Positions 6,694 through 15,187 of a stretch of 64,000 nucleotides of DNA are shown in pieces. This DNA comes from Planctomycetaceae bacterium (GTDB lineage Bacteria; Planctomycetota; Planctomycetia; Pirellulales; Pirellulaceae), in NCBI GenBank assembly GCA_027487485.1, contig JAIYDN010000059.1:62001-126000 (forward strand), given 5' to 3'. Made by a program: the position numbers and the translations under genes. The notes beneath the pieces are model-generated. The model did not search any database, had not been told where the DNA came from, and was given only the letters and a program-made list of their open reading frames with translations. Position 1 is the first letter of the stretch. Each line of letters opens with the position of its first letter.

Positions 6694-8667
6694 TTACTTT
6701 TTCAAAGACGCGAACAAAGCGGCTATGTCATCAGCCGAAGCTGTCTCGGACAGGTCCGCATCGGACGGCCCGACGTCGGCCGTGGGTGGAGGGCTGGAAG
6801 GCTGGGGTGTCTGCACCGGCTGGGAAGACAAGTCGTTGGGTGCGGCAGGTTCGCTTTGCGAGACAGCCACGGGAGCCGCAGGAGGCAAAATAGGCGAGCT
6901 GGTCGGAGCTGGAGCCGGAGTCGGTGTTACAGGCGTCGGTGTTTTGGGCGGCGTCGCAATTCCTTGCTTCACGGACGCAAAGAGCGCTGCAATGTCGTCG
7001 GCCGTGGCCAGCTCTGCCTTTTCGCTTTCGCCTAGCTCCTCCGGCTTGAGCTGGGAATCGATCGAAGCGACTGGCTCCAGCACTGGACTCGGTTCAGGGA
7101 CCTGAGGCTTAGTGACCAACGGCTGCTGCGCGACAGGTGCTGATTCCGGTTGAGCAGCTGATACGGGTTGAGCAGGTGGGGTCTGATTCTTGGATGGAGC
7201 CTTGGGCTTGTTCGCTGCAAACAACGCAGCAATATCGTCAGCGCTGGCTGTTTGAGCAGTGTCGTCGATTTCTACTGGATCAGCCGAAGCCTGGACTGCA
7301 GGCACATCCGCTGCTTCAACCGCTGCTGCAGTTGGAACAGGTGCAGCAACAGGTGCTGCATCAACGGCGGGCGCGGCAACAGGTGCAACGGGTGCGGCCG
7401 CTTTGACAGCTGCTTTAGGGGGTGAAGCTGCAGGCTTGGCGCTAGCGAATAAAGCTGCGATATCATCGGCAGAGGCAACATCCGAGACGCTCGTTTCGAC
7501 GGGCGTGGGTTCAACAGGAGCGGTTGCAGGCGGAGGTGCCGGCACCGGACTCGGCTTGTCCTGTTGTTTGGAGTTGCGTATTTGAGCAAACAAGGCTTCG
7601 ATATCATCAGGATCCGCCACGGCGGTGATGTCGTTGGAGTTCTCGGCTTCTTCCTGGGGTTGAACTTCAGCAGCCTTAGCGTCCGAACTCGGCTCCAGAG
7701 TGTCTGTATCTTCGGATGGTTGTGCGGTACCGTCTGATGTGGCCAACGAATCGACGTTAACGTTGGCTGTACCTTCGGAAGGTTCCAGCTGGGAATCCAG
7801 GACTTCCTTCTTGGAGTCATCCGAGGCATTCGCGCTCGCTTCGACGATCGATGGTTCCGTTTCGTTGGGAACGGGCGGCTGATCGGTCCAAGCTTGGTTG
7901 GATCTAGAGACAACCCCACACTTATTATCGTCTGCGTGCAGGTACCCCTCTTCGAGCAAATCGATGATGGAATCTGTCGATTCGTTTCCTTCGATGGGTG
8001 TGACGCTGACGATACAGGCGACAGGCAGGGAAGTACCTTGAAATTCGAAGAAGCTTGCGTTCGCAGCCTCTTCACGGATGCGTTGCATCGTCTCAAATGC
8101 TTTGGACTCGTTCGAAGCAAAACTCAACACCATAAAACGTTCGGACTGGTACCGGGAAACGAATGCTTCGTTTTCTAGGTTTTGTTTTAGGTGGTTCGCA
8201 AATGCGCGTATGGCACTTTCGGTGGCCATCGCCCCATGCGTTGCTAAGATTTGAGAATATTCGTTGAGCGTGATCATGGACAGGCAGGATCGCTTGCGAT
8301 GCTCCGAACCAATCGAAGTCCACTCACGAAGAAGGGAATCAAAACCTTGGCGGTTGGTTAGTTTCGTGAGTCGATCTTGCCACGGCCCCGGGATCTCCGA
8401 CTGCATTTCACCCTCGATCCCTTGAGAGCACAAAAACGGTTTTGTGGGACCACCAGCGGTGCCTTTCCAGTTTTGCACGTACAAGCCTCGAAACAAGCTC
8501 GACTGAAGAAAAGCCAGTTTGGCTGGAGTCCAATCCATGATCTCCTTTTTTGCATTGCTCTCGTCGTCCCCCGAAACGCCATTGGGAGTCCATGCAAATG
8601 CTATCAAAAGCAATACGATGATGACTTCAGCACCAAGGCATAGATTTTCGATAGAGATTAGGTCCAT
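6694..8667 (-). CDS. Membrane-anchored degenerate GGDEF-like protein with five ADDIAALFA-type motifs
   Basis: The 657-residue protein starts with a hydrophobic segment (about residues 9-27), then a diguanylate-cyclase-like domain at about 95-255 with DRLTKLTNRQGFDSLL, matching the DxLTxLxNR start of GGDEF domains. The GGDEF signature itself is replaced by a sequence near YQSERFMVLS, so cyclase activity is unlikely. The rest, about 265-657, is a Pro/Ala/Glu-rich linker carrying PDDIEALFA (about 356), ADDIAALFA (about 399, 477 and 557) and ADDIAALFASLKK at the very C-terminus. The motif copies use different codons, so the peptide itself is conserved. It recalls the N-terminal DxIDALL-type docking peptide of flagellar FliM/FliN; a partner-docking role is inferred. 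A scaffold reading nucleotide or phospho-signals would fit. Confidence 0.75.
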   Translation of the reverse strand: MDLISIENLCLGAEVIIVLLLIAFAWTPNGVSGDDESNAKKEIMDWTPAKLAFLQSSLFRGLYVQNWKGTAGGPTKPFLCSQGIEGEMQSEIPGPWQDRLTKLTNRQGFDSLLREWTSIGSEHRKRSCLSMITLNEYSQILATHGAMATESAIRAFANHLKQNLENEAFVSRYQSERFMVLSFASNESKAFETMQRIREEAANASFFEFQGTSLPVACIVSVTPIEGNESTDSIIDLLEEGYLHADDNKCGVVSRSNQAWTDQPPVPNETEPSIVEASANASDDSKKEVLDSQLEPSEGTANVNVDSLATSDGTAQPSEDTDTLEPSSDAKAAEVQPQEEAENSNDITAVADPDDIEALFAQIRNSKQQDKPSPVPAPPPATAPVEPTPVETSVSDVASADDIAALFASAKPAASPPKAAVKAAAPVAPVAAPAVDAAPVAAPVPTAAAVEAADVPAVQASADPVEIDDTAQTASADDIAALFAANKPKAPSKNQTPPAQPVSAAQPESAPVAQQPLVTKPQVPEPSPVLEPVASIDSQLKPEELGESEKAELATADDIAALFASVKQGIATPPKTPTPVTPTPAPAPTSSPILPPAAPVAVSQSEPAAPNDLSSQPVQTPQPSSPPPTADVGPSDADLSETASADDIAALFASLKK

Positions 8668-9008
8668 GTTTGATTCGTACTGTTCGGATTACGCCGTGAT
8701 TTCATGAGTCTGGTCGAAAGAAACCAAAGAAAGGTACAACGGACCCTATGCCATGCATCTTCAGGATGCCGCTACGAAAAGGAATCCCCCTTAAAAAGAA
8801 AGGGTTTTTCGGATTGTAAGGATTATCCGTATTTGGCTCGTCAGCTTATTGACAACGGATAGTCGACCAGAATAGGTTAATCTTATTCCGGCTCTTTTGT
8901 CGGTTAGGGGAATCTGAGTGCGAGTTGGAAATGGATGCATCAGGATTGAGGCTTGGAAATTCCCCTGGGGTGGAATAGACAGAGAAATCTCGCTGAAGGA
9001 GCGAATCA
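8668..9008. other. Divergent intergenic region (341 bp)
   Basis: It lies between the divergent GGDEF-like and BON genes and should hold both promoters. CCCTT/AAGGG around 8788-8804 followed by TTTTT on the plus strand looks like a weak terminator but has no upstream plus-strand gene. I see no coding sequence. Confidence 0.4.
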
Positions 9009-9251
9009 ATGATTGATTCCGGTTTTCAAGATGTGCTTGGGCAGGCCACTAAAATGCTTCATGACAGTCCCTTTGCTGCCTTGCGTGATTTGCGAGTTGA
9101 ACAAGAAGGGGAGCTGGTATTGCTTCGCGGGCGTGTTGATTCGTTCTTTTTGAAACAGCTGGCTCAGGAGACAGTCCGTTCGGCAACGCGAGGGATCGAA
9201 ATGATTAACGAAGTTCTTGTCGATGATTCGAGCAGCCATTCCTCGCAGTGA
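9009..9251 (+). CDS. Small BON-domain protein
   Basis: The 80-residue protein has the alpha/beta pattern of a single BON domain: a helix (ALRDLRVE), a strand with a glycine (LVLLRGRVDSF), a helix (FLKQLAQETVRSA) and a closing strand (GIEMINEVLVDD). BON domains bind phospholipid or mediate contacts in envelope proteins such as OsmY, but this one has no signal peptide. The ATG at 9009 is preceded by GAAGGAGCG, a good ribosome site. It stands alone and is divergent from the GGDEF-like gene. Confidence 0.75.
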   Translation: MIDSGFQDVLGQATKMLHDSPFAALRDLRVEQEGELVLLRGRVDSFFLKQLAQETVRSATRGIEMINEVLVDDSSSHSSQ

Positions 9252-9354
9252 CCCACGATCCCACGTTTGTTCTTTGAAAAAGCTTTAGCGACTGGGGTGT
9301 CGAGGGTATTTCGCTTGAACTATCATTCTTGGGGTGTTCTGTGCCCATTAGTTC

Positions 9355-10407
9355 TTGCAATTGGTAGTCGTTATTGTGTCATCCTGGTTTAGTTTTCATG
9401 CGTTGCGAGTAGGTTGTCTAGCGATCACGCTATCTTGTTCCTTGCAAACGGTGCGTGCCGATGAGGCTCCGAAATCTTTGACGGTGGCCACGTGGAACTT
9501 GGAATGGTTTTTTGATGACTTCAAGTCGAACAACCGTAGCGACCTTGCCAAGGAGCAATCCTCTCCCAGTAAAGAGGAATGGCAATGGAAACTCTATACC
9601 ACCGCCGCCGCGATCGCCAAGTTTCAGCCTACTATCTTGGCCGTTCAAGAGATCGAAGATCGATCTGTCATGCAAGCGTTGACCAAAGCGCTTAAAGAGA
9701 ATCACAACTTGCAATATCGCGTCGCATTCATCGACGGCTTTGACTCCGGTACGGAACAGGATGTTGCGATTCTTTATCAATCGGGTCTTGTCGAGTATTC
9801 GCGGCGCGAGCAGACTCAAGAAATGTTTGACTCGAAAGATTTCTACAATCTGTCGAAGCATTTATTTGCGCGATTCGAATGGCAAGTCGATGGACGCACG
9901 GAATCGCTGGTGGTTCTGGTGGTTCATCTACGGGCTACTGCCGAAGCGGCTGACTTGCGACGTAAGCAATGCATGCTCGCTCATGCTTGGATGAAGGCCG
10001 GTATCGAAGCGGGAGAGAATCGAATCATTCTAGGAGACTTCAACGTGGAAGAGCTGGCTGGTGAAGCCACTCAAGACGGGGATGGAATGTATGACATTCT
10101 AGGCAAGCGCACTGCAACAGAAGCGGATGATTTGTATGATTTGCTGGAACAGGTACCGCCAGAAAAACGAAAGACCCATTTGATTCTGGATAAACAGTTC
10201 GATCGTATTCTTGTATCCAAACCGATGCTTGCGAAAACACCGGGATCTGGTATTAAGTTTCAGTCGATGGAAGTCCTCAGCCAATACAATATTCGAGGCA
10301 ATGAGGTGGATTTGGACCATTGGGATTCGCGGTATACCAAAGACCGATCGGAACGCGATATCAGCGATCATCATCCTGTTATGGCAACGTTCGAGTTTCG
10401 AAATTAA
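9355..10407 (+). CDS. Exported endonuclease/exonuclease/phosphatase family protein
   Basis: The protein has up to 350 residues with an N-terminal signal peptide ending near VRADEA. Metal-dependent EEP-fold motifs follow in order: VATWNLEWFFDD (about residue 43), ILAVQEIED (about 100), VVLVVHLRA (about 187), RIILGDFNVEE (about 227) and DISDHHPVMATF (about 340). The catalytic Asn, Glu, Asp and His are therefore present. The fold covers DNase I, phosphodiesterases and sphingomyelinases; an exported enzyme of this size could be a nuclease or phosphoesterase. No ATG is available: the TTG at 9355, GTG at 9376 or TTG at 9403 must serve, so the exact start is uncertain. The next gene begins four bases after its stop. 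Confidence 0.82.
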   Translation: MQLVVVIVSSWFSFHALRVGCLAITLSCSLQTVRADEAPKSLTVATWNLEWFFDDFKSNNRSDLAKEQSSPSKEEWQWKLYTTAAAIAKFQPTILAVQEIEDRSVMQALTKALKENHNLQYRVAFIDGFDSGTEQDVAILYQSGLVEYSRREQTQEMFDSKDFYNLSKHLFARFEWQVDGRTESLVVLVVHLRATAEAADLRRKQCMLAHAWMKAGIEAGENRIILGDFNVEELAGEATQDGDGMYDILGKRTATEADDLYDLLEQVPPEKRKTHLILDKQFDRILVSKPMLAKTPGSGIKFQSMEVLSQYNIRGNEVDLDHWDSRYTKDRSERDISDHHPVMATFEFRN

Positions 10408-10411
10408 AAAC

Positions 10412-11275
10412 ATGGCTCCTTCATCGAAGCAAGTAGAGCTAAAAGGTTCATCCTCAAGACCCAACTGGCAGCTTCCCGAGGGTGTTTCGCGTGGTGCGTG
10501 GGATTATGTCAATGAACCTTCGATTGCGACGGAGTACGATCGGTTTCATGCGGGCCATCCATTGCTTGATTTGGATCACGAGATCATCACGAATCAGCTT
10601 GGAGACCAGCCATTTCGACAAGATGGATCACCAAAAATAGCGGTCGATTGTGGATGCGGGACGGGACGGAATCTTCTGCCGTTAGCAGCTCAAGGTTGGC
10701 GAGTCATTGGTGTCGACTTGAGCAGCGAGATGCTTCGTGCGTTTCGAGCTAAAGCGGAACAATCTTGGCAAGATCGAGTCTCTACGGTTCGAGCGAACAT
10801 GGCCAACATTGGGTTTCTGCAGGACAACAGTGCGGATGCCGTTCTGTGCATGTACAGTTCCATTGGCATGCTTCAAGGGCGATCGAATCGACGCAGTTTT
10901 CTTAGTCATGCAGCTCGTATATTGCGTGACGACGGCCGTTTTATTGTCCATGTGCACAACCGTGGTTCATGGCTTCGCGATCCAGGAGGCGTGCGGCGGA
11001 CTCTTCGCGATTGGTGGCGATCGAAGCGAGAAGAGGGCTGGGAGCTGGGTGATAGCGTGTATACGTACCGAGGGCTTCCCACGATGTTCCTTCATATTTA
11101 TTCCGAGCGAGAATTACGAGCCGACTTATCGGCGAGCGGCTTTGCGCTTCACAAGCTGTATCGATTCAACAGAACATCCAGCCAAGTTCTCAAAGGAAGC
11201 TGGTTCAAACATCTTCGAAGCGGCGGTTTTATTGCCGTGTGTAAACGCAAGAGCAATTCAACGGTAGCATCGTAG
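10412..11275 (+). CDS. Class I SAM-dependent methyltransferase
   Basis: The 287-residue product has motif I VDCGCGTGRNLLPLAAQGW (about residues 76-94), motif II GVDLSSEMLRAF, an acidic loop with NSADAVLCMYSSIGML (motif IV region), and a HAARILRDDGRFIVHVHN helix-strand, all as in methyltransferase 11/25 families. The substrate is unknown. The ATG at 10412 follows the upstream stop by four bases, so it is probably co-transcribed with the EEP gene. The frame stays open upstream to 10211 inside that gene, but composition and domain borders favour 10412. Confidence 0.82.
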   Translation: MAPSSKQVELKGSSSRPNWQLPEGVSRGAWDYVNEPSIATEYDRFHAGHPLLDLDHEIITNQLGDQPFRQDGSPKIAVDCGCGTGRNLLPLAAQGWRVIGVDLSSEMLRAFRAKAEQSWQDRVSTVRANMANIGFLQDNSADAVLCMYSSIGMLQGRSNRRSFLSHAARILRDDGRFIVHVHNRGSWLRDPGGVRRTLRDWWRSKREEGWELGDSVYTYRGLPTMFLHIYSERELRADLSASGFALHKLYRFNRTSSQVLKGSWFKHLRSGGFIAVCKRKSNSTVAS

Positions 11276-11502
11276 ATTACGACCAAAGTCAGCATTGCAA
11301 AGCTCATTGATTTATTCTGCTTAGCCTTGCGAAAAATCCGTGCACCATCTCACCGTTTGTATTCGCGGGTTAGGTAGTGAAAACATGGATGAATCGATGT
11401 ACTTATTAGTCGATAAAAGTCCTTAACATTACCCCACCTTCTTGCTCCCCTCTCCTTTTGGGAGAGGGGCTGGGGGTGAGGGTTGATCCTGAGGAATAAA
11501 TC
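11276..11502. other. Intergenic region carrying the left DUF559-flanking repeat
   Basis: No gene is visible at 11276-11379. From 11380 to 11482 lies the left copy of a direct repeat that also follows the DUF559 gene; its inner end is a GCTCCCCTCTCC...GGAGAGGGG palindrome. Confidence 0.5.
11380..11482. repeat. Left direct repeat flanking the DUF559 gene
   Basis: AAAACATGGATGAATCGATG at 11380 matches AAAACATGGCTGAATCGATT at 11909. Both are followed, after a variable 20 bases, by CTTAACATTACCCCA or CTTTTACATTGCCCCA and then CTTGCTCCCCTCTCCT. The left copy continues into a GGGAGAGGGGCTGGGGGTGA palindrome arm. Confidence 0.65.
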
Positions 11503-11910
11503 GTGAACGAAGATCGAATGTCACCCATCGAATTCGCTCGCTACCTCCGTCGCTGCCAACAGCCTGGTGAAGAGCTTATGTGGCATCTGCTCCGAAACCG
11601 AAGACTCGTTCGGGCCAAATTTCGACGCCAACATCCTGTGCCTCCGTACAACTGTGATTTCTTCTGCTTTGAACTATCGCTCGATATCGAATGCGATGGC
11701 AAAGATCATTTCACAGAAGAAGGGAAACGCAAAGATGCAAAGCGAACCAAGTTTCTAAACGATCTTGGGATCACGGTGATTCGCTTCACTAACTTTCAAG
11801 TTGAAAACGAGACCCAAGAGGTTCTGAACAAGATCATAGAAACAATCGAACGATTGCGCTGCAAGAAACCCTCACCCCCGGCCCCTCTCCCGCAGGGAGA
11901 GGGGAGCTAA
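11503..11910 (+). CDS. DUF559 (Vsr-like) endonuclease-fold protein with repeat-encoded C-terminus
   Basis: The 135-residue protein has the DUF559 pattern: a basic helix region with GEELMWHLLRNRRLVRAKFR, then RQHPVPPYNCDFFCFELSLD, IECDGKDHF, and LNDLGITVIRFTNFQVEN. This resembles the very-short-patch-repair endonuclease fold with a D...E-x-D core. The start is a GTG at 11503 preceded by GAGG; an ATG lies five codons in. The last 13 residues, PSPPAPLPQGEGS, are read from a GC-rich palindromic repeat (11869-11906). Near-identical repeats lie on both sides, so gene and repeats may move or amplify together. The function is unproven; a DNA-cutting role is inferred. Confidence 0.75.
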   Translation: MNEDRMSPIEFARYLRRCQQPGEELMWHLLRNRRLVRAKFRRQHPVPPYNCDFFCFELSLDIECDGKDHFTEEGKRKDAKRTKFLNDLGITVIRFTNFQVENETQEVLNKIIETIERLRCKKPSPPAPLPQGEGS

Positions 11911-11992
11911 AACATGGCTGAATCGATTTTGTTGTCTGGCCAGAAAAATCTTTTACATTGCCCCACTTCTTGCTCCCCTCTCCTCTTGGGAG
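11869..11992. repeat. Palindromic repeat and right direct repeat after the DUF559 gene
   Basis: CCCTCACCCCCGGCCCCTCT then CCCGCAGGGAGAGGGG forms a hairpin overlapping the 3' end of the DUF559 gene. From 11909 to about 11992 follows the second copy of the flanking direct repeat, which ends in another CTCCCCTCTCC...GGGAG palindrome. Confidence 0.65.
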
Positions 11993-12075
11993 AAGGAATG
12001 TCGACTACAAGGAACCAAGAAGATGCCGATAGGCAAGAGTTGGATTCGTGAGTTTACGTTTCAGTTGAAGATGGC

Positions 12076-12450
12076 TTAGGCGTTGCTGGATTCAAAAGAG
12101 ATTAGCTTCGCGCCACACTCGTAACAGCCTTTACCCAATCGGCGGCATCGAACGACAACCGCGACCGCTTGCCTGCCCATAAAGGTAACCGTGACCCGTT
12201 CCTCAGGCCATAATTGCTCGTGAACAACCAATCCCATACCGCACTTGGATACGTCTTTTACTAAGACTCGCATTTCATTTTCGGAACGCGTCAGCATTGG
12301 CGGTGTCCAATCAATACGAAGGTCTGACTCGCATCGACATCGAAGTCGGCTGTGCTTACGTGTCTCGAAGTAAGTCGTGTCGGTGAATCCACCTTCGGAA
12401 AAGAAATTTGCCATACTTGGTGGCAATTCAACTTTAAGCGTCTTGGTCAC
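12076..12450 (-). CDS. PilZ-domain protein, translationally coupled to the HD-GYP gene
   Basis: The 124-residue product carries both halves of the c-di-GMP binding signature: RKHSR (RxxxR, about residues 31-35) and DVSKCGMGL (D-x-S-x-x-G, about 66-74), followed by VTVTFMGRQAVAVVVRC strands. The GTG at 12450 is chosen because it forms a GTGA overlap with the TGA stop of the upstream HD-GYP gene and has GGAG upstream; an ATG at 12414 is the alternative. It should be a cytosolic c-di-GMP receptor. Coupling to a probable c-di-GMP phosphodiesterase suggests the pair senses and clears the same messenger. Confidence 0.82.
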   Translation of the reverse strand: MTKTLKVELPPSMANFFSEGGFTDTTYFETRKHSRLRCRCESDLRIDWTPPMLTRSENEMRVLVKDVSKCGMGLVVHEQLWPEERVTVTFMGRQAVAVVVRCRRLGKGCYECGAKLISFESSNA

Positions 12451-13415
12451 GTTATTTTCTCCGCTTCCAACAAACCTATCCAAGCATCGACAAAAGCTGG
12501 GTCCAGCGATTTGTCAGACTCACGCTGTAAGATCGCGATTGCCGAAGTAACGCTTAGTCGTTGTCTTTGCGGACGATCTGAAGTGAGTGCTTCAAAGGTA
12601 TCCGCGACCGCACAGAGGCGGGCCCAAGGATGGATTTCGGAATGAACCAGCGACGTGGGATAACCTTTCCCATCAACTCTTTCGTGGTGCTGATAGACAA
12701 TCATGATTTCATCGCGGGACAAGTCGGCAACTTTGCAAAGCAATTGGAATCCTAAAATAGAGTGCTTGGTGATTTCTTTCCTCTCGAATTCGTCCAATTT
12801 CCGAGTCTTTTTGACGATGTTCTGATCGAGCTCGAGCATGCCAACGTCATGCAGCAATACCCCTGTTGCAATCTTGTTGAGATCGGACAAAGGATAGCCG
12901 AGGCTTTCAGCAAGGAACGTTGCGTAGCAAGCTACATTGACGCTGTGGGTTGCAAGCTGATCGTCGTGACGCAATATATCTATGAGATCCCGCAATGGCG
13001 GCTGATTCCGATTGATCAAGGAGGCCAAGACACGGCTAAGGGAGCGAGCAACTCGCACAAGATTTTCTGGTTGCTTTGTCACAAATGTTTTTGCGAGAAG
13101 ATCGCGAGAGATCTCCATGATGTTTGCAAGTCGAGTCTTCAAAGGAAGCGTTTCATCCTCTAAAAACCGCTCCCAATTCGAACGGAGATGTTCTTGAAAC
13201 TGCTCGAATTGATCGTTGGATACGTAAAGGTTGTATACCCCCTCCGACTCGAAGCTGTCGATTTTGTCGAGATCAATTGCTTCTGTTTCGGAGATCAGCA
13301 GAATCGGGCGATGGTCATTTTTTGCGCACGCGTAAATGTTGACTTCTGGGCGTGCGTCGTCAATCAAGCTGAAAACGTTTATAGGAATGAAGGTCTGGTT
13401 GTTGATCGTCAACAT
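12447..13415 (-). CDS. HD-GYP domain phosphodiesterase (probable c-di-GMP hydrolase)
   Basis: The 322-residue protein has an N-terminal region of about 140 residues without a known domain, then an HD-GYP domain: THSVNVA (about 157), LLHDVGML (His189-Asp190), KHSILG (His218), QHHERVDGKGYP (His243-His244 and Gly-Tyr-Pro 251-253) and CAVADTFEALTSDRP (about 275). The metal ligands and the GYP motif are intact, so cyclic-di-GMP hydrolysis is expected. The N-terminus may be a sensory or pseudo-receiver-like module. The start ATG at 13415 is clear. Its stop overlaps the start of the PilZ gene by four bases. Confidence 0.87.
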   Translation of the reverse strand: MLTINNQTFIPINVFSLIDDARPEVNIYACAKNDHRPILLISETEAIDLDKIDSFESEGVYNLYVSNDQFEQFQEHLRSNWERFLEDETLPLKTRLANIMEISRDLLAKTFVTKQPENLVRVARSLSRVLASLINRNQPPLRDLIDILRHDDQLATHSVNVACYATFLAESLGYPLSDLNKIATGVLLHDVGMLELDQNIVKKTRKLDEFERKEITKHSILGFQLLCKVADLSRDEIMIVYQHHERVDGKGYPTSLVHSEIHPWARLCAVADTFEALTSDRPQRQRLSVTSAIAILQRESDKSLDPAFVDAWIGLLEAEKIT

Positions 13416-13848
13416 GACTTGGATTGGACTGCCTTGAAATCGTCACACGGACTGCGGGTCTTCGAAACCTAGGACGCAAAGAGCCCCTGGTTATTCGATT
13501 AGGTTCGATTCCTTGGAAGTTATCTGAATGCGCAGACGGTTCAGCTACTAATGTCGGCGCAATCGTACTATCCCGCGCCTTGAAACCAAACAAGCATTTC
13601 TACGTGGAGCAGAATGGGCAGCTCCGAACTGAAATGAAAATCCAAAAATTGGAGCATATAAGTTAGATCGAGGATCCCAAGAATGTAGATTCGGAATAAT
13701 CGGCATGATTTGCATTGCCAATGGGGGAAACCTTGCTGATTTCTCGGCCCTTGCCGACTTGGCTCGAACGGTCGCGTAGAGTTTGCTCGGCAGCGAGAGT
13801 TTGCCGTTTGTAGCAATCTATTGTTTCAGCGAGTTTGGGGGAATCAGT

Positions 13849-14223
13849 ATGCCAAAGTCAGTTAAAGCCGGCGAAGAAGTCGTGACGCTCGATCGAAGAC
13901 GGGGGAGCCGACGTTCTTCGGTGACTGCCGAAGAGGCACAAGTGAAGGCTCTGATCGCTCAAGAAAAGAAACGAACAAAAACGCAACGCCGACGCCAAAT
14001 TGACCCCACGACCTGCGAACGCGATTACTCGGGTGATGAAGTGGAGTTTATGCAAGCCATGGATGCGTACAAACGAAAGAATGGCCGCATGTTCCCTACC
14101 TGCAGTGAAATTCTGGAGGTCATTCGGGACCTTGGCTACACTCGGCCCGACCGAATTGTAGACCCAGACTCCCTGGCTGCTTCTATCGAAGAAAATCTAG
14201 CTCAAGCAATTGAGGCAAAATAG
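13849..14223 (+). CDS. Conserved hypothetical basic protein
   Basis: The 124-residue protein starts at an ATG preceded by TTGGGGGAATCAGT, a good ribosome site. The first half is highly basic (EKKRTKTQRRRQIDPTTC). The second half contains SGDEVEFMQAMDAYKRKNGR and MFPTCSEILEVIRDLGYTRP, which resembles a short helix-turn-helix-like segment. There are no membrane segments. I do not recognise a named family, though the DYSGDEVEFMQAMDAYK section looks well conserved in character. A nucleic-acid-binding role is suggested only by the charge. Confidence 0.65.
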   Translation: MPKSVKAGEEVVTLDRRRGSRRSSVTAEEAQVKALIAQEKKRTKTQRRRQIDPTTCERDYSGDEVEFMQAMDAYKRKNGRMFPTCSEILEVIRDLGYTRPDRIVDPDSLAASIEENLAQAIEAK

Positions 14224-14421
14224 TTTTCGCCCTTCCAGCAAAACAATCGGCATTTTGCAACTTTCCGATGCTGTGTTTTGCCTGATGGACTCGTCCAATC
14301 GTTGACCTTCACTAGCCTCGGTCTACAATGCCTTGGTTCGCAGGGTGTCGCACTCCCAGAACCAGCGTATTATCCGGTGCAGTTCGCAATTAAGACCTTC
14401 GGGTCAAGGCAACGATTTAGA

Positions 14422-15186
14422 ATGACCCAACGATGGCTGGCCGCTTTGCCTGTTTACAACGAAGCGCCCTTTGTTAACCAAGTTTTGGATGAAGTACTCA
14501 AGTACGCGCCCGATGTCCTGGCCGTTAATGATGGTTCTAAGGATGCTACCGGGGAACTTCTCGACCTGCGCGGCGATATTGCGGTCCTACACCACGAACA
14601 GAACCGTGGATACGGAGCGGCCCTGAAAACCGCCTTTCAATACGCCATCGACGAAGGGTATGAGATTGTCGTAACCCTGGATTGCGATGGCCAACACCAG
14701 CCCATGCGAATCCCACGTTTCGTATCAGCTTGCCAAAACGCGGACATTGTTTCGGGATCTCGCTATCTCAAGAAATACGACGGCGACAGCGTGCCACCCG
14801 CCCAACGACTGTTTATCAACAAACAGGTCACCAAAACCATCAACGATTTGTTCCATTGGAATTTGACCGACACATTCTGTGGCTTTAAGGCGTATCGCAC
14901 GTCGGCTCTGGCACAACTGCAGATCACAGTGGAAGGCTATGCGATGCCGCTCGAACTGTGGGCACAGGCCGCCATGTTAGAAATGCGAATCATCGAAATA
15001 CCAGTCCCGTTGATCTACCTGGATGAGTCGCGATCCTTTGGCGGTGCACTCGATGATGGTAGCGTGCGACTAGCGTACTACAATCAAGTCATCGAGCAAA
15101 GCATTCAAGCCATGCAGGACCGGGGATTCAAACTGCCCTCCACACCACCCACCACTTCGATGCAACGATGTGGGGAGTGTCCGTAG
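14422..15186 (+). CDS. Glycosyltransferase family 2 (dolichyl-phosphate-mannose-synthase-like)
   Basis: The 254-residue protein starts at an ATG followed by MTQRWLAALPVYNEAPFVNQ. It has the GT2 order: PVYNE (nucleotide-binding start), VNDGSKDATGELL, HHEQNRGYGAALKTAF, VTLDCDGQHQP (metal-binding acidic motif, about residue 88), IVSGSRYLKKYDG, then DTFCGFKAYR and VPLIYLDES. There are no membrane segments, so it is the soluble type that transfers a sugar from a nucleotide or polyprenyl donor. The next gene begins at its stop codon, which suggests an operon. Confidence 0.85.
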   Translation: MTQRWLAALPVYNEAPFVNQVLDEVLKYAPDVLAVNDGSKDATGELLDLRGDIAVLHHEQNRGYGAALKTAFQYAIDEGYEIVVTLDCDGQHQPMRIPRFVSACQNADIVSGSRYLKKYDGDSVPPAQRLFINKQVTKTINDLFHWNLTDTFCGFKAYRTSALAQLQITVEGYAMPLELWAQAAMLEMRIIEIPVPLIYLDESRSFGGALDDGSVRLAYYNQVIEQSIQAMQDRGFKLPSTPPTTSMQRCGECP

Positions 15187-15187
15187 C

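Noticed and set aside
7272-8120. Long frame (282 codons) in another reading frame of the GGDEF-like gene
   Set aside because: It is Arg/Pro/Leu-rich, the result of low-complexity Pro/Ala coding sequence read out of frame.
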